Shown: positions 38,053 through 46,818 of the stretch, in pieces
Layout of the letters: every line of letters starts with the position of its first letter
How positions within the stretch are numbered: position 1 is the first letter of the stretch
NCBI RefSeq assembly: GCF_001262605.1
Contig: NZ_LGTC01000001.1
Location: 1-64,000, forward strand
Source: Pseudobacteroides cellulosolvens ATCC 35603 = DSM 2933
GTDB lineage: Bacteria; Bacillota; Clostridia; Acetivibrionales; DSM-2933
Length of the DNA: 64,000 bases
Reading direction: 5' to 3'
Program-made: the position numbers and the translations under genes
Notes under the pieces: generated by a model
What the model was told of the DNA's origin: nothing
Databases searched by the model: none
The model's input: the letters and a program-made list of their open reading frames with translations, nothing else

Positions 38053-38086
38053 CAAACATTAAGGGATATAATTCCCTTAATGTTTG
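38053..38086 (+). terminator. Rho-independent terminator
   Basis: The stem CAAACATTAAGGGA pairs perfectly with its complement across a short loop, 12 nt after the stop of the preceding hypothetical gene, followed by gcaattctttta. A long AT-rich stem with only a moderate T run. Confidence 0.75.
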
Positions 38087-38178
38087 AGCAATTCTTTTAT
38101 CTAATAGCTAATATTTCTTATTTAAAGTTCAATATATTCATAAAAATAAAGCAATTATTTGTAAAGGAGAGATAAATT

Positions 38179-39114
38179 ATGTCTTCAAGTGATATTATTG
38201 CAATTATTGGAATATTGATAACAATGGCGTTTGGAATTCCAGCATTATTTATTAATTCAAATAAAGGCAATGTTTATAAAACAAGTGTAAAAGGTAACAA
38301 CAATAGAATAAATAATAGTAATACTATTGTTAATAAAAAAACAAACTCCCATGATCTAGAAAGCCATAATAATAAAGGCGAAATTATTAATAATAGTAAG
38401 ATATCCGGCAGCATTTATATAGACAAGTCGAAAAAAGAAACTCATATAAATTATTATAACCAAAGAATAAAAGATGAACAAAATGATGATGGCTTATTTT
38501 GGATGATTTTGATTGTAGGTATAATCAGCATCGGTTTGGCTATTACATATTATACTAAATATAAAGAGGTTATTTTGAATATATTACAATTGCCTTCTCT
38601 TGTAGGATTTATTTGTGCTTTTGTGTGGGCATCTAAAGTAATTAAACATCAATCTTATATGGAAAATAAAGTATTCAATCCATACACATTATTCTCATTA
38701 CCAATGTTGTTTTTAGGTACATATGCATGTATAATGTTTCAAAAGTATTCTTTTTGTACACCACCGTTGTTAGAGGAATTTATTGCAAAATTCAAAAAAG
38801 AGGGTATATTTTCTTATCTATTTGATACTAAATATAAAATTGAAAGTATGTATTTGATATTCCAGATACTATCTACTATTTTCATTGCTATCTTCATTTT
38901 CTTATTGGTTGGTGCATTATTATATACTCTATCAAAGTGGAAAATTAATACTTCTGAACAAGAATCAAAATGGTTTAAAATATGGAAAAAGGTAGATTCA
39001 TTAAAAGTTATTTCATTTGACAAAAAAATATCGGTTATTTATACTGTGGTTTTGTTTATGGTAATATTTCCTATTTCAAGTGGAATTTGGACTTTATTAT
39101 TTAATAATAAATAA
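38179..39114 (+). CDS. Membrane protein of unknown function
   Basis: 311 residues. One N-terminal helix (about 5-25), then a soluble Asn-rich stretch (NNNRINNSNTIVNKKTN and similar) at about 30-105 with beta-helix-like repeats, then about five hydrophobic helices between 110 and 308. RBS aaaggaga. It resembles effector-type membrane proteins in defence islands only in general build; I claim no function. Confidence 0.7.
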   Translation: MSSSDIIAIIGILITMAFGIPALFINSNKGNVYKTSVKGNNNRINNSNTIVNKKTNSHDLESHNNKGEIINNSKISGSIYIDKSKKETHINYYNQRIKDEQNDDGLFWMILIVGIISIGLAITYYTKYKEVILNILQLPSLVGFICAFVWASKVIKHQSYMENKVFNPYTLFSLPMLFLGTYACIMFQKYSFCTPPLLEEFIAKFKKEGIFSYLFDTKYKIESMYLIFQILSTIFIAIFIFLLVGALLYTLSKWKINTSEQESKWFKIWKKVDSLKVISFDKKISVIYTVVLFMVIFPISSGIWTLLFNNK

Positions 39115-39247
39115 AACCATGCTCTCTAAGTAAAAAAAATTTTATTCAATGAGTTTTTCATTAAAAGCATATTAAAAAGGATATCTTAATTCATTTCTTA
39201 AATATAATCATGGAGCTTTAAATCCTAAAATATAAAATCATTTATAA

Positions 39248-39307
39248 GTACAAGTAGGCAATAAGTCTGTCACGGTATACCGTGACAGACTTATTGCCTA
39301 CTTGTAC
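39248..39307. repeat. Perfect 60-bp palindrome without a loop
   Basis: The 30-nt half beginning gtacaagtaggcaataag and ending gtcacggta is followed directly by its exact reverse complement, with no spacer and no mismatch. The flanking bases 39247 and 39308 do not pair. The 3' side is not followed by a T run. It lies between the convergent-free genes at 39114 and 39469. Possible roles: a site for a dimeric DNA-binding protein, a replication or transfer hairpin, or a hairpin-telomere-like site. Confidence 0.95.
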
Positions 39308-39468
39308 GTTTCTCCAAGATGGTAGTATAAATATCCTTGTTTTATCCTACTTTTATCCTACCAAAATATTTTAAAAATGAAAATTATAAATTAAGAACAT
39401 GTTTCGTAATAAAACGGTTAATTCTCTCGTATGCTGTATCATGAACATTTTTAAAGAAGTTGATTTAA

Positions 39469-40131
39469 TTGAGAGGACATATAACAATTGATCCTGAAAC
39501 TTTAAGTATTATAGAAAAAATGATTAATCAGAATTTTAATTTAAATAAAATCACGAATGTTTTAAAAAAAGATAGAAATATATCACTTTCAAATACTACT
39601 GTTGGAGGAATAGTAAAAAGAAATTTTCAAAAGGTTTGGGATAAAGAACTTAAACTATGGGTTGAGCTGAGGATAGATCCGAAAGGTTTCACATCTAATT
39701 CCCAGATAGGCATTGATGATATATTCCAATTTACATCTTCGCCAGAAAAGAAAGATAACAACATGTTACTCATTAAAAGTGAACCAAGTTCAGGACATTC
39801 AAAAGAAACACAAGTTAACTCAAACCCAAAGCTTGAAGATTTAATAAATACTATTCTTCAAAAAACTTACCGGCTGGAAAAAGGAGTAGAAGATATTAAA
39901 AAAGCACTTTCTCGCATTGAGGTTGATAACCCGAAAGAAAAACTTATTAACTTAAACAACGACTTTGTAAAAATCTTCGCCAGCGAAAAAAGCAAGGCTT
40001 CGGTCTCTATAAATTCCGAGCTTAAGGAAAAGACTAAAAAGTTCATAGAAGAGGCATATGGAATTAAGGATAATGACTCTCTAGCCATTAATATAGCATT
40101 ACTGTTGGCACTTTACAACAGAAACCGTTAA
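39469..40131 (+). CDS. Hypothetical protein, possible DNA-binding or regulatory
   Basis: 220 residues from a TTG. The N-terminal part (ITIDPETLSIIEKMINQNFNLNK... TTVGGIVKRNFQKV) looks like a helix-turn-helix. A coiled helix (LEDLINTILQKTYRLEKGVEDIKKAL) lies in the middle, and the C-terminal helix ends NDSLAINIALLLALYNRN. I do not recognise the family. The 3' end is duplicated at 46495-46602. The 60-bp palindrome lies 160 nt upstream, so it could be this protein's operator. Confidence 0.6.
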   Translation: MRGHITIDPETLSIIEKMINQNFNLNKITNVLKKDRNISLSNTTVGGIVKRNFQKVWDKELKLWVELRIDPKGFTSNSQIGIDDIFQFTSSPEKKDNNMLLIKSEPSSGHSKETQVNSNPKLEDLINTILQKTYRLEKGVEDIKKALSRIEVDNPKEKLINLNNDFVKIFASEKSKASVSINSELKEKTKKFIEEAYGIKDNDSLAINIALLLALYNRNR

Positions 40132-40174
40132 ATCCAAATTTTACCACTGGATTAAAGTGAAATTCTTTGCTATT
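40066..40174. repeat. Direct repeat flanking the DarT region, copy 1
   Basis: About 109 nt covering the 3' end of the 39469 gene and some sequence beyond it. It matches 46495-46602 at roughly 85-90% by eye, in the same orientation. The two copies bracket 6.3 kb holding the helicase/DarT/ADP-ribosylglycohydrolase operon. Confidence 0.8.
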
Positions 40175-40184
40175 ATTGAAATTC

Positions 40185-40304
40185 TTATCGATATTTTGCA
40201 ATATGTATAGGCAATATTTGCCATATTTCTGTGAAGCTCTGACGCTTAGTCCACTTTTTCGTAATTTTCCAATCTCTTCTAAAATTTAAATCTCTATTAG
40301 GCAT
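40185..40304 (-). CDS. Small basic ORF, 39 residues
   Basis: MPNRDLNFRRDWKITKKW and on to HIAKYR, with an RBS caggagg 8 nt before the ATG at 40304. That RBS lies in one arm of an inverted repeat (cctcctgt at 40312 and acaggagg near 40352), so it may be sequestered or may be part of a terminator. It may be a real small gene or a relic; nothing more can be said. Confidence 0.35.
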   Translation of the reverse strand: MPNRDLNFRRDWKITKKWTKRQSFTEIWQILPIHIAKYR

Positions 40305-40488
40305 TAGAAAACCTCCTGTCTGATATTTATTATTTCTAATAATATCAAGCACAGGAGGCTTTTACACTGTGGTATTTGTTCCACCGCTTACTCAATAGTC
40401 GCGTAGGTCGCCAGTGTCAAATGCTCCGCCATGTTCCATCCAATGTCGGGGATTTCAGTCGTTCTAATTTCACAGTGTCGACAAAGTA

Positions 40489-42147
40489 TTATTTTTTCAC
40501 AAAGCCTTTTATGAGGTCTATCATCGCTTTTTCGACCTCAAACCGCTTTGCAAGGATATCGCTTGCCTTATCACCATCTAATATGGCTTGTATAATATTC
40601 ATCACTTTTCCGACAGTAATGTTCTTTTTGAACTGGGGGTTGCTGAGTAATGCAGCAATGGCGTTACTGTCCAAGACAAACTGCCGTTTCGCATTTTGCG
40701 AAGCAAGCATCTCCTGCACAGGTTCTTGTGCAGGTATTTTTGTCTGATACTGAGTCGCTGGTTGTTGTTCAGCTTTGAGTTTCGACTGGTCTGCCAAATC
40801 GTATAAGGTGGGCTGATGAGGTTGCTTCATCTCCACACCAGGTTGACTGGTTTGTTGTTTCCGCGTATCGTTAGGCTTGAAATCCTTTGTGTATAAGGTT
40901 TGCCCAAGCATGGTCTGCCACTTTTCGATTATCACGATGCCGTACTTGCCATTTGGTACGCTTTTTGAATCGACAAGCCTCATCTTACCAATTGGCGTAG
41001 TTCTCCATCGATTGTCTTGAGCTTTCGCTTCTGCGACTTCCTCCTTGGTGGCTTCTTTTTTGTTGTCCGTCAAAAGCAACTCTGTCATTTGAATAAGGCA
41101 ATCATAATCCTGAACTGCCTTCCATTCTGTTGGAATCCAGTTCGTGCCACTGAGCATTCCCAATAATCCGCCAGTTATAGAAGCAATAGTATCGGTATCT
41201 GCGCCAAACGAAAACGCCGGAACTTTAATTCCGAGAGATGGATTATTGGCGTATCTTGAAGTTAAATAGATGGCGGCTAATGCAGCAACGTCTCCGGCAC
41301 CGTTTGCCTTCCCGAAGCACTCTAAATCGGTCAGTACTTTTGTGTCGTCAAGGATTAAGCCCTTCTTTAGCGAAACCCTTATAAACTCAAGTTGACTTAC
41401 CATGCGGGCACGGGTGTTTTCCCATTCCGTGTAAAAGTCGTATTCACGGTGTTGTTGGGCGATGCTAAGCCACTTTCCGAAAACATCAGGATTAAGGTTC
41501 GCACCCCAGTCATTCTGACCATTAATTACGGCAGTAACTAGTTCTCCATATTCCAGAACCGTCTCTTTCCTCAAAAGATAATCCAGTGCATAAGCATAAC
41601 AAGTTGCACCTAAAAATGCACGTGGGTGGCCGTGAGTTATAAGGGTATCCTTAACGACGTCCATCATTACTTTAGTGATATTGGGTGTTTTCGCTGCCGC
41701 TATAACATGCGGTAGAATGCGCATTGTAGCACCGTTACCACCTGCATTAAAGTAGTCTCGAGTATAGTTGGATTGCCATAGCAAGAATCCATCTTTACAG
41801 GACTTGGCTGCCTTCAGTATAGCACTTCCACCACCACGTTCATAATTCAGCCAGAAGGGAAGTTCCTTTTCAGCGAGAAACTTCTCCCAGTCGCCTGTAA
41901 TGATGCTTCGTGCCACAGATAATGTCAACTGAGTATCATCACTGTACTCGCCGGATAGAATCTTCTCGTCATGCCAACGCGGACTTTTAGAACTACGCGT
42001 CCACTCAACAAAGTAGTCGACGACCTTTGGATTTTTCGCTCTGTTTTTAGATCGCGGCTCATTAGGCCATCCCAGAGCGTCACCAATGGCGGTGGACAGC
42101 ATTGCTCCTTTACATTTTTCTATTTGGGTTGGTATCACCGTACACAT
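40489..42147 (-). CDS. ADP-ribosylglycohydrolase with C-terminal extension (putative DarT antidote)
   Basis: 552 residues. Residues 10-340 are the all-helical ADP-ribosylglycohydrolase (DraG/ARH) fold: AMLSTAIGDALGWP and GEYSDDTQLTLSVA near the start, and FSFGADTDTIASITGGLLG near 310, giving the paired Asp sets that bind two Mg ions. A variable linker and a C-terminal tail (about 430-552) follow. It is 3 nt downstream of darT in the same operon, so it should remove the ADP-ribose that DarT adds. In standard DarTG the antidote is a macrodomain protein (DarG); here another fold has taken the place. GC content looks higher than in neighbouring genes. Confidence 0.88.
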   Translation of the reverse strand: MCTVIPTQIEKCKGAMLSTAIGDALGWPNEPRSKNRAKNPKVVDYFVEWTRSSKSPRWHDEKILSGEYSDDTQLTLSVARSIITGDWEKFLAEKELPFWLNYERGGGSAILKAAKSCKDGFLLWQSNYTRDYFNAGGNGATMRILPHVIAAAKTPNITKVMMDVVKDTLITHGHPRAFLGATCYAYALDYLLRKETVLEYGELVTAVINGQNDWGANLNPDVFGKWLSIAQQHREYDFYTEWENTRARMVSQLEFIRVSLKKGLILDDTKVLTDLECFGKANGAGDVAALAAIYLTSRYANNPSLGIKVPAFSFGADTDTIASITGGLLGMLSGTNWIPTEWKAVQDYDCLIQMTELLLTDNKKEATKEEVAEAKAQDNRWRTTPIGKMRLVDSKSVPNGKYGIVIIEKWQTMLGQTLYTKDFKPNDTRKQQTSQPGVEMKQPHQPTLYDLADQSKLKAEQQPATQYQTKIPAQEPVQEMLASQNAKRQFVLDSNAIAALLSNPQFKKNITVGKVMNIIQAILDGDKASDILAKRFEVEKAMIDLIKGFVKK

Positions 42148-42150
42148 AGT

Positions 42151-42831
42151 TTAATCCTCCTCTGACCAGTCGCACTGGATCTCGTCTGGTCGACGACCAT
42201 TCTTAATCATATTGCTCCAATTCGTAGTCAGCACATCTGGAGCAATGTAAAGGGGTATATGCCCCATACCATACATTGTAAGTATCGCATAGACTCGTTT
42301 TGCAACGTCCTCATTTCCAACAGCGAGTCCGTTTATATATTCTCGCGGGATGCTATCTTCTATCAGTATTTCCGCTTGCCCGTCTGTCGGGCAGGAAGAG
42401 AGCATCTTCGGCGACCTTGGATAAGCAAAAGTGGAAACAGAAGTAGCGAAAATAGAGTCGATGTTATCCATATTTCCATTTATATAAGCTCCACTTGATT
42501 TGCTCGCATTGCAAGGACAGAATTTTGCGTTTTTATATTTTAGTATGCTCAAGTCGACATACAGAACAACCCAATCTTTAAAAATTTTATCCAGATTATT
42601 CTGCATAGCCTTTTTTAAGAACCACGAGTTCGGGTACTGCACGGAGCAGCACACAAAATTCAATTCGCCGTCATAACGAGCTGTGTCGTTCACGTTTTTC
42701 GTATCTTGGCGTATTGAACTGCTCGCCAAAACACCATTCTCAGAAGTGACGATATGTGTTAGGCTCTGAAGTTTCGTAAAGTGGCATAAGCGGGTGACTC
42801 CGCGTGCTGTCAAGACATCATATGCACTCAT
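42151..42831 (-). CDS. darT: DarT-like DNA ADP-ribosyltransferase (DUF4433)
   Basis: 226 residues. The DarT features are in order: RLCHFTKLQSLTHIV at the N-terminus (NAD site, with the His), RYDGELNFVCCSVQYPNSWF in the middle, and QAEILIEDSIPREYI with the catalytic Glu near 170. DarT attaches ADP-ribose to thymidine in single-stranded DNA. It overlaps the helicase gene by four bases and is followed within 3 nt by the ADP-ribosylglycohydrolase. I infer a toxin-antidote core with a helicase added. Confidence 0.85.
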   Translation of the reverse strand: MSAYDVLTARGVTRLCHFTKLQSLTHIVTSENGVLASSSIRQDTKNVNDTARYDGELNFVCCSVQYPNSWFLKKAMQNNLDKIFKDWVVLYVDLSILKYKNAKFCPCNASKSSGAYINGNMDNIDSIFATSVSTFAYPRSPKMLSSCPTDGQAEILIEDSIPREYINGLAVGNEDVAKRVYAILTMYGMGHIPLYIAPDVLTTNWSNMIKNGRRPDEIQCDWSEED

Positions 42832-44246
42832 ACCACATCCTCCTCATCATGGAAATCGTAGCTGTCAGAATCCTCTGGGAACAACGGCGACAACGTCCCG
42901 CTGTAAGTCATATAAAGCCCATATTTGGATCTGGTTGCGGCAACGTAAAGAAGTTTTATCTCGTCGGCATATGCATCCTCTTCTGAGACTGCACTTGAAA
43001 CCGTATCAGGGTCAGGAAGTTTGTCCACTGTCAGATATGGAATAAACACATTGTCGAATTCCAGCCCCTTTGCGGCGTGATAGGTTGTAAGGTAGACCTT
43101 CTTCAAATGAGCAAAACCAGGAGTGTCCTTGTTAATCTCAGTTGCATCACAGCCCTTGTTTTTAAGAACAGGTAAAAAAGTATCAATATCAGCCCTATTT
43201 CTGCAGACAATTACAGTGGACGATGTCTTCCCAGTAGCAATTGCTCGTTCAACGACCCAAGCCATTTCACGCTGCTTGCGTGAGAACTTCACCAGTATAG
43301 GCTTTGGCCCTTCAGCAATCTGAGCAGTTGCCTCGACCATATCTCCATCTTGCCGCCAGTATTCACTTTCGGTTATGGCTTTCGTAAATGCTGTGATGGT
43401 CGCAGGATTACGGTAGTTCACATCAAACCGCCATATTTTGTTTGCGTCCACACCTGAATCACGCCAAGACAAACGGCTGCCGTAAATCTGTTGTGCCACA
43501 TCCCCAAAGAACGTAAACGAGCCACCGTCGGCTACAGCCTCTACCAATGACTTGATCATCATCGGCGAGAAGTCTTGCCCCTCGTCTACAATGATATGGG
43601 TGTATCTACGTTCACCATCATCATCCTGCAACTCGTTGAAGACGTAGAATGCCAAGTCATCCCAGTCATATTTCCGGCCAACGGCTTCGCGCAGTTCCAT
43701 GTATTTTTCATATACTGCAAAAATCCACTTTCGGTTTTCGCGCTTAATGTTGGAGGAGGCACGACCGATACGCTCAGTTTCTCTGTATTCGGCGAGATTA
43801 GCAAAGCCAAATTTTTCTATAAAGGTAATCTCTTCAATAAAGAACTCCTTGGGACGTTTAAAAGTTGACTCTGTCTGGTATTTCGTTTTCAAAGCTTCTA
43901 TGGCTTGCTCTATGTAGTAAGCTTTTTCTTCGGGACTCAGAATTCCATTCCAGCGCGGCATTTTCCCGCGGCTATTTAAATAGCCACGTGCGAATTTGTG
44001 GTAATTTTCGACAACGAGCTTTGTTGATTGAGAGCTACTTATCCCACGCATATATTCGACCAAAGCACCATTAAATGTGACTAGCAGCACTTTACCGCCA
44101 TTTGGAATATTGGCAAGGTGGTGAGCACGCAGCAAAGCAATGGTCGTTTTGCCGCTACCGGCAGTTCCCAAAACAACGATATGTCCTTTTGCGGGAAGAG
44201 CCATGACCTCTTCCTGCTTTCCTTTTGGCGTAATTCCAAACATCAC
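42828..44246 (-). CDS. UvrD/PcrA-like SF1 helicase linked to DarT
   Basis: 472 residues, short for a UvrD (about 700). Walker A GTAGSGKTT near residues 32-40, IIVDEGQDFSPMM (motif II), GDVAQQIYGSRLSW (motif III), NYRNPATI (motif IV region), YHAAKGLEFDNVFIPYL (motif V) and YVAATRSKYGLYM (motif VI). The accessory 1B/2B parts are mostly missing. First gene of the operon with darT and the glycohydrolase. It could make the single-stranded DNA on which DarT acts, or sense damaged DNA. Confidence 0.88.
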   Translation of the reverse strand: MMFGITPKGKQEEVMALPAKGHIVVLGTAGSGKTTIALLRAHHLANIPNGGKVLLVTFNGALVEYMRGISSSQSTKLVVENYHKFARGYLNSRGKMPRWNGILSPEEKAYYIEQAIEALKTKYQTESTFKRPKEFFIEEITFIEKFGFANLAEYRETERIGRASSNIKRENRKWIFAVYEKYMELREAVGRKYDWDDLAFYVFNELQDDDGERRYTHIIVDEGQDFSPMMIKSLVEAVADGGSFTFFGDVAQQIYGSRLSWRDSGVDANKIWRFDVNYRNPATITAFTKAITESEYWRQDGDMVEATAQIAEGPKPILVKFSRKQREMAWVVERAIATGKTSSTVIVCRNRADIDTFLPVLKNKGCDATEINKDTPGFAHLKKVYLTTYHAAKGLEFDNVFIPYLTVDKLPDPDTVSSAVSEEDAYADEIKLLYVAATRSKYGLYMTYSGTLSPLFPEDSDSYDFHDEEDVV

Positions 44247-44543
44247 TATATCCCCCTTAGATTGTCCTCATCGACATTACAATATTTTTTCAGCAACCGA
44301 AGAATTTCTTCTTTTTTAACATTTGCCTTGTAGAGTGCAGTGGCTATGGTTGATTTTTCTCTGTGTTCTCTCTTTCAATGAACTTATGAACATATGTCAC
44401 CACTTCTAAAATGTTAATTTCAAGAATATTTTATTATCTTATGGAAAAGTATACAAGTAAAATTTTTAACTGATAGTGCCATATCGAGTTCCTATTCTTT
44501 ATGCCTAAATTTTGTAATCAAAAGTGTAACTGTATTGGTAATC
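44247..44543. other. Upstream region of the helicase-DarT operon
   Basis: On the minus strand just upstream of the helicase ATG, a 43-codon open stretch (REHREKSTIATALYKANVKK ... NVDEDNLRGI) ends at the helicase start but has no start codon of its own. It looks like the tail of a lost gene. The rest is AT-rich and probably holds the operon promoter. Confidence 0.4.
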
Positions 44544-45440
44544 TCAAATAGAACTTGAACTTTGTTCTATCATTTTTAAGATTTTATTCCAACCTTCCTT
44601 ACTAATTATACAATTAACTGCACAATTATTTATATAATCCGACTTCACATCGTCAAAATCATATAAATTAAGAATTTTTAAGCTTAGCACGGTAACTGAC
44701 AAGGATAGCCTCATCAATTGATCAATACTTTCATAATATTTATTCAAAATTTCTAATATTTGTTTATTATCAGATATTGTACTTGTTATCATATAAGAAT
44801 AATTTTCTGATACAATTACTTCGGACGTAAAACAAGATATTGATTTTAATGAAGGGTGCGTAATTTCACATAATAAAGAATATAGTTCCTTCGTTTTTAA
44901 ATCACTGTACATATCAAATAGTTCGATATATTTGGCACTTTTAAGTGCTTTTTTTACGTTTTCATATTTGTCTTTACTCTGAGCTGCGAATTGAAAGTGT
45001 AGTAATTTATTTTCAAGTTCATTAGATAGTAATGGCTGATTCAATTCTCCTTTTATTGCTTGATTTATATTTCTAAAGTTCAATGATAAACTTGTTGGAA
45101 CTGATTCCAATGAGTAATAACTATCAGTAACAGCTTCTAAAAAACCACGAAGTGATGAAGCAAAAATCATAAGATTTTCACTTTTAATACCATATATAAC
45201 ACCACTAAACCATTTTTTATTTCGAATAATGCTAGTAACTGATGCAAAGTGGACTCTTAATAACATTTCCTTCCAATACACCTGCATGCTTTGATTTATT
45301 TTTCCATCGAATAATTCTTTTACATATAATTGTGAGTAGGATCCGGCTTCCATATAGTAGTATTTTTTATGATCCATATTATTTGTAAGGTCTGTAAAGT
45401 AGTAGTGAAATACGTGGATATTATCTAATTTGTTCTCCAT
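44544..45440 (-). CDS. Hypothetical protein
   Basis: 298 residues, mostly helical, without a membrane segment. Recognisable pieces such as LMIFASSLRGFLEAVTDSYYSL and ELYSLLCEITHPS have the look of a HEPN-like or DUF5677-type helical fold (the C-terminal H-P-S after a long helix), but this is only a suggestion. RBS agagaggg. AT-rich, unlike the neighbouring DarT operon, so it has a separate origin. Confidence 0.6.
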   Translation of the reverse strand: MENKLDNIHVFHYYFTDLTNNMDHKKYYYMEAGSYSQLYVKELFDGKINQSMQVYWKEMLLRVHFASVTSIIRNKKWFSGVIYGIKSENLMIFASSLRGFLEAVTDSYYSLESVPTSLSLNFRNINQAIKGELNQPLLSNELENKLLHFQFAAQSKDKYENVKKALKSAKYIELFDMYSDLKTKELYSLLCEITHPSLKSISCFTSEVIVSENYSYMITSTISDNKQILEILNKYYESIDQLMRLSLSVTVLSLKILNLYDFDDVKSDYINNCAVNCIISKEGWNKILKMIEQSSSSI

Positions 45441-46328
45441 CTAATCCCTCTCTTTTTATAATCAGACTGAAATGATCGAAAATTCTATAACCTAATTCTC
45501 TTATTAGCACCGCTGGTATCGAATTCAATGACATTTTCGGGTGTAATCTTAATGCTAAAGTCATTCAAGCTATCACCTTCTTTTTTAAATTATACCATAT
45601 AAGTGTATAAAATAACCGACAAAAAGGTTGCAATTTAAAAGCAGGTATTTATCTTTGAGTTAAAAGAAATATATTTTTCGCCAAATAGTTTTTAGATGAT
45701 TTTATATTCAAGGATTTATGATCCATGATTATATTTCAAGAAATGAATTACTTGAGAGTTAAAAGTTCTTAACAGAACTCATATATAATAAGCTTTATGT
45801 ATTTGATTGCCCGTGTATTCTAGGTAGAAAAAAATCAAGATGTTTTTATTCCTGATTTCTTAGAGTATAAAATACGTTTTGCTGCTAGTCCTTACATATA
45901 AGGATTAGTTATAGTATTTTTTACAAATACTCTTTTTGCCTTTGATTAGCAGAATATGCTTTTTAACCGAAGCTATCATGAAGACTATAATATTTACTAA
46001 AATAACTGATAGTATTATATTAAGCCAATTTATACTAATTGGGTATTCCCAAATAGATTTAATTCCAGTATAGTAAGGAAATTTTGGTGGGTCTAGTGTA
46101 AATTGTTGTGTAACAAAATGAAACGGTTAACCCATTTTTAATCCCCTTAATTCACTTATATTACTTGCTTTAGAGGGAATAAATAAAGTTGCTATTACTA
46201 AATTAAAGCTGATTAGAAATGTGATACTAGAAAACTTTTTTTATCCATTCAATCACCATCTTAAACCTTTTTGTAATATGTTTTAATGCAGAATTCAGAG
46301 AAATTGTCCCAAAATCCGTGGAATTTGA

Positions 46329-46398
46329 AGTGGCGTTCCTGACGACAGTTTGATAAACTGTTGTTTGGGAAAAACAAATAACAAGAGGAGACGCCACT
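46329..46398 (+). ncRNA. Candidate structured leader with sequestered RBS
   Basis: agtggcgttcct pairs with aggagacgccact to close a multi-branch structure holding two small hairpins (acagttt/aaactgt and ttgttt/aaacaaa). The aggaga in the 3' arm is the RBS of an ATG at 46400 (MELYHGNE, 24 codons), so translation would be off while the stem holds. The short ORF looks like a truncated gene start (DUF3990-like opening). The 1.26-kb stretch 45441-46704 otherwise holds only the repeat copy at 46495-46602 and no intact gene. Confidence 0.35.
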
Positions 46399-46399
46399 A

Positions 46400-46562
46400 A
46401 TGGAATTATATCACGGAAATGAAACGAAAGTAAGAAATGGATTGAATTTATCAGTAGATTTATCAGTACTTTAGGGAATAGCAAGTAAAGGATAAAGGAT
46501 AATGACTCTCTGGCGATCAATATAGCATTGCTGCTGGCACTTTACAATAGAAATGGCTAAAA
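46400..46562 (+). pseudogene. Gene relics: truncated start and duplicated 3' end
   Basis: A 24-codon start (MELYHGNETKV ...) stops at 46474. About 20 nt later comes a copy of the 3' end of the gene at 39469 (NDSLAINIALLLALYNRN-like, ending near 46559). Two unrelated fragments have been joined by deletion. Neither is functional as it stands. Confidence 0.5.
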
Positions 46563-46602
46563 CAAAATTTTACCACTGGATTAAAATGAAATTATTTGCT
46601 AT
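46495..46602. repeat. Direct repeat flanking the DarT region, copy 2
   Basis: Second copy of 40066-40174, same orientation. Several differences are synonymous in the old reading frame, so the copies diverged while at least one was coding. Recombination between them would delete 6.4 kb including the helicase/DarT/glycohydrolase operon. Confidence 0.8.
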
Positions 46603-46704
46603 TTTATAAATATCCCGCAAATATAATTAACCTCATTCTGTAATCATACAAGCCATATTTTGAATATTATGGCCTAGACGATATTATGAAATGGGGTTTA
46701 AATT

Positions 46705-46818
46705 ATGTCTAAAATTGAAATTCTTGATGATGTTATTGAAATTCTTATCAAACAAATACTTCTGGAAGAAATTAATTCAAATGAAGATAGAAGTGTGTCG
46801 GTATGGACAGAGAAATAA
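46705..46818 (+). CDS. Small ORF overlapping recombinase B
   Basis: 37 residues (MSKIEILDDVIEILIKQILLEEIN ...), overlapping the recombinase start by 16 nt in another frame. The preceding gene-free DNA and the absence of a strong RBS make it uncertain. It is listed because each recombinase unit of elements A and B has such a small gene just upstream. Confidence 0.4.
   Translation: MSKIEILDDVIEILIKQILLEEINSNEDRSVSVWTEK

Noticed and set aside
39248..39307. A hairpin telomere resolution site
   Set aside because: The palindrome would fit in size, but no protelomerase-like gene or replication gene is visible nearby. Kept only as one possibility.
39248..39307. A rho-independent terminator
   Set aside because: No loop, no T run, and 134 nt past the upstream gene.
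46227..46520. A minus-strand 97-codon ORF
   Set aside because: It runs antisense through the structured leader and the duplicated gene end, has no RBS, and matches nothing; it is an accidental frame.
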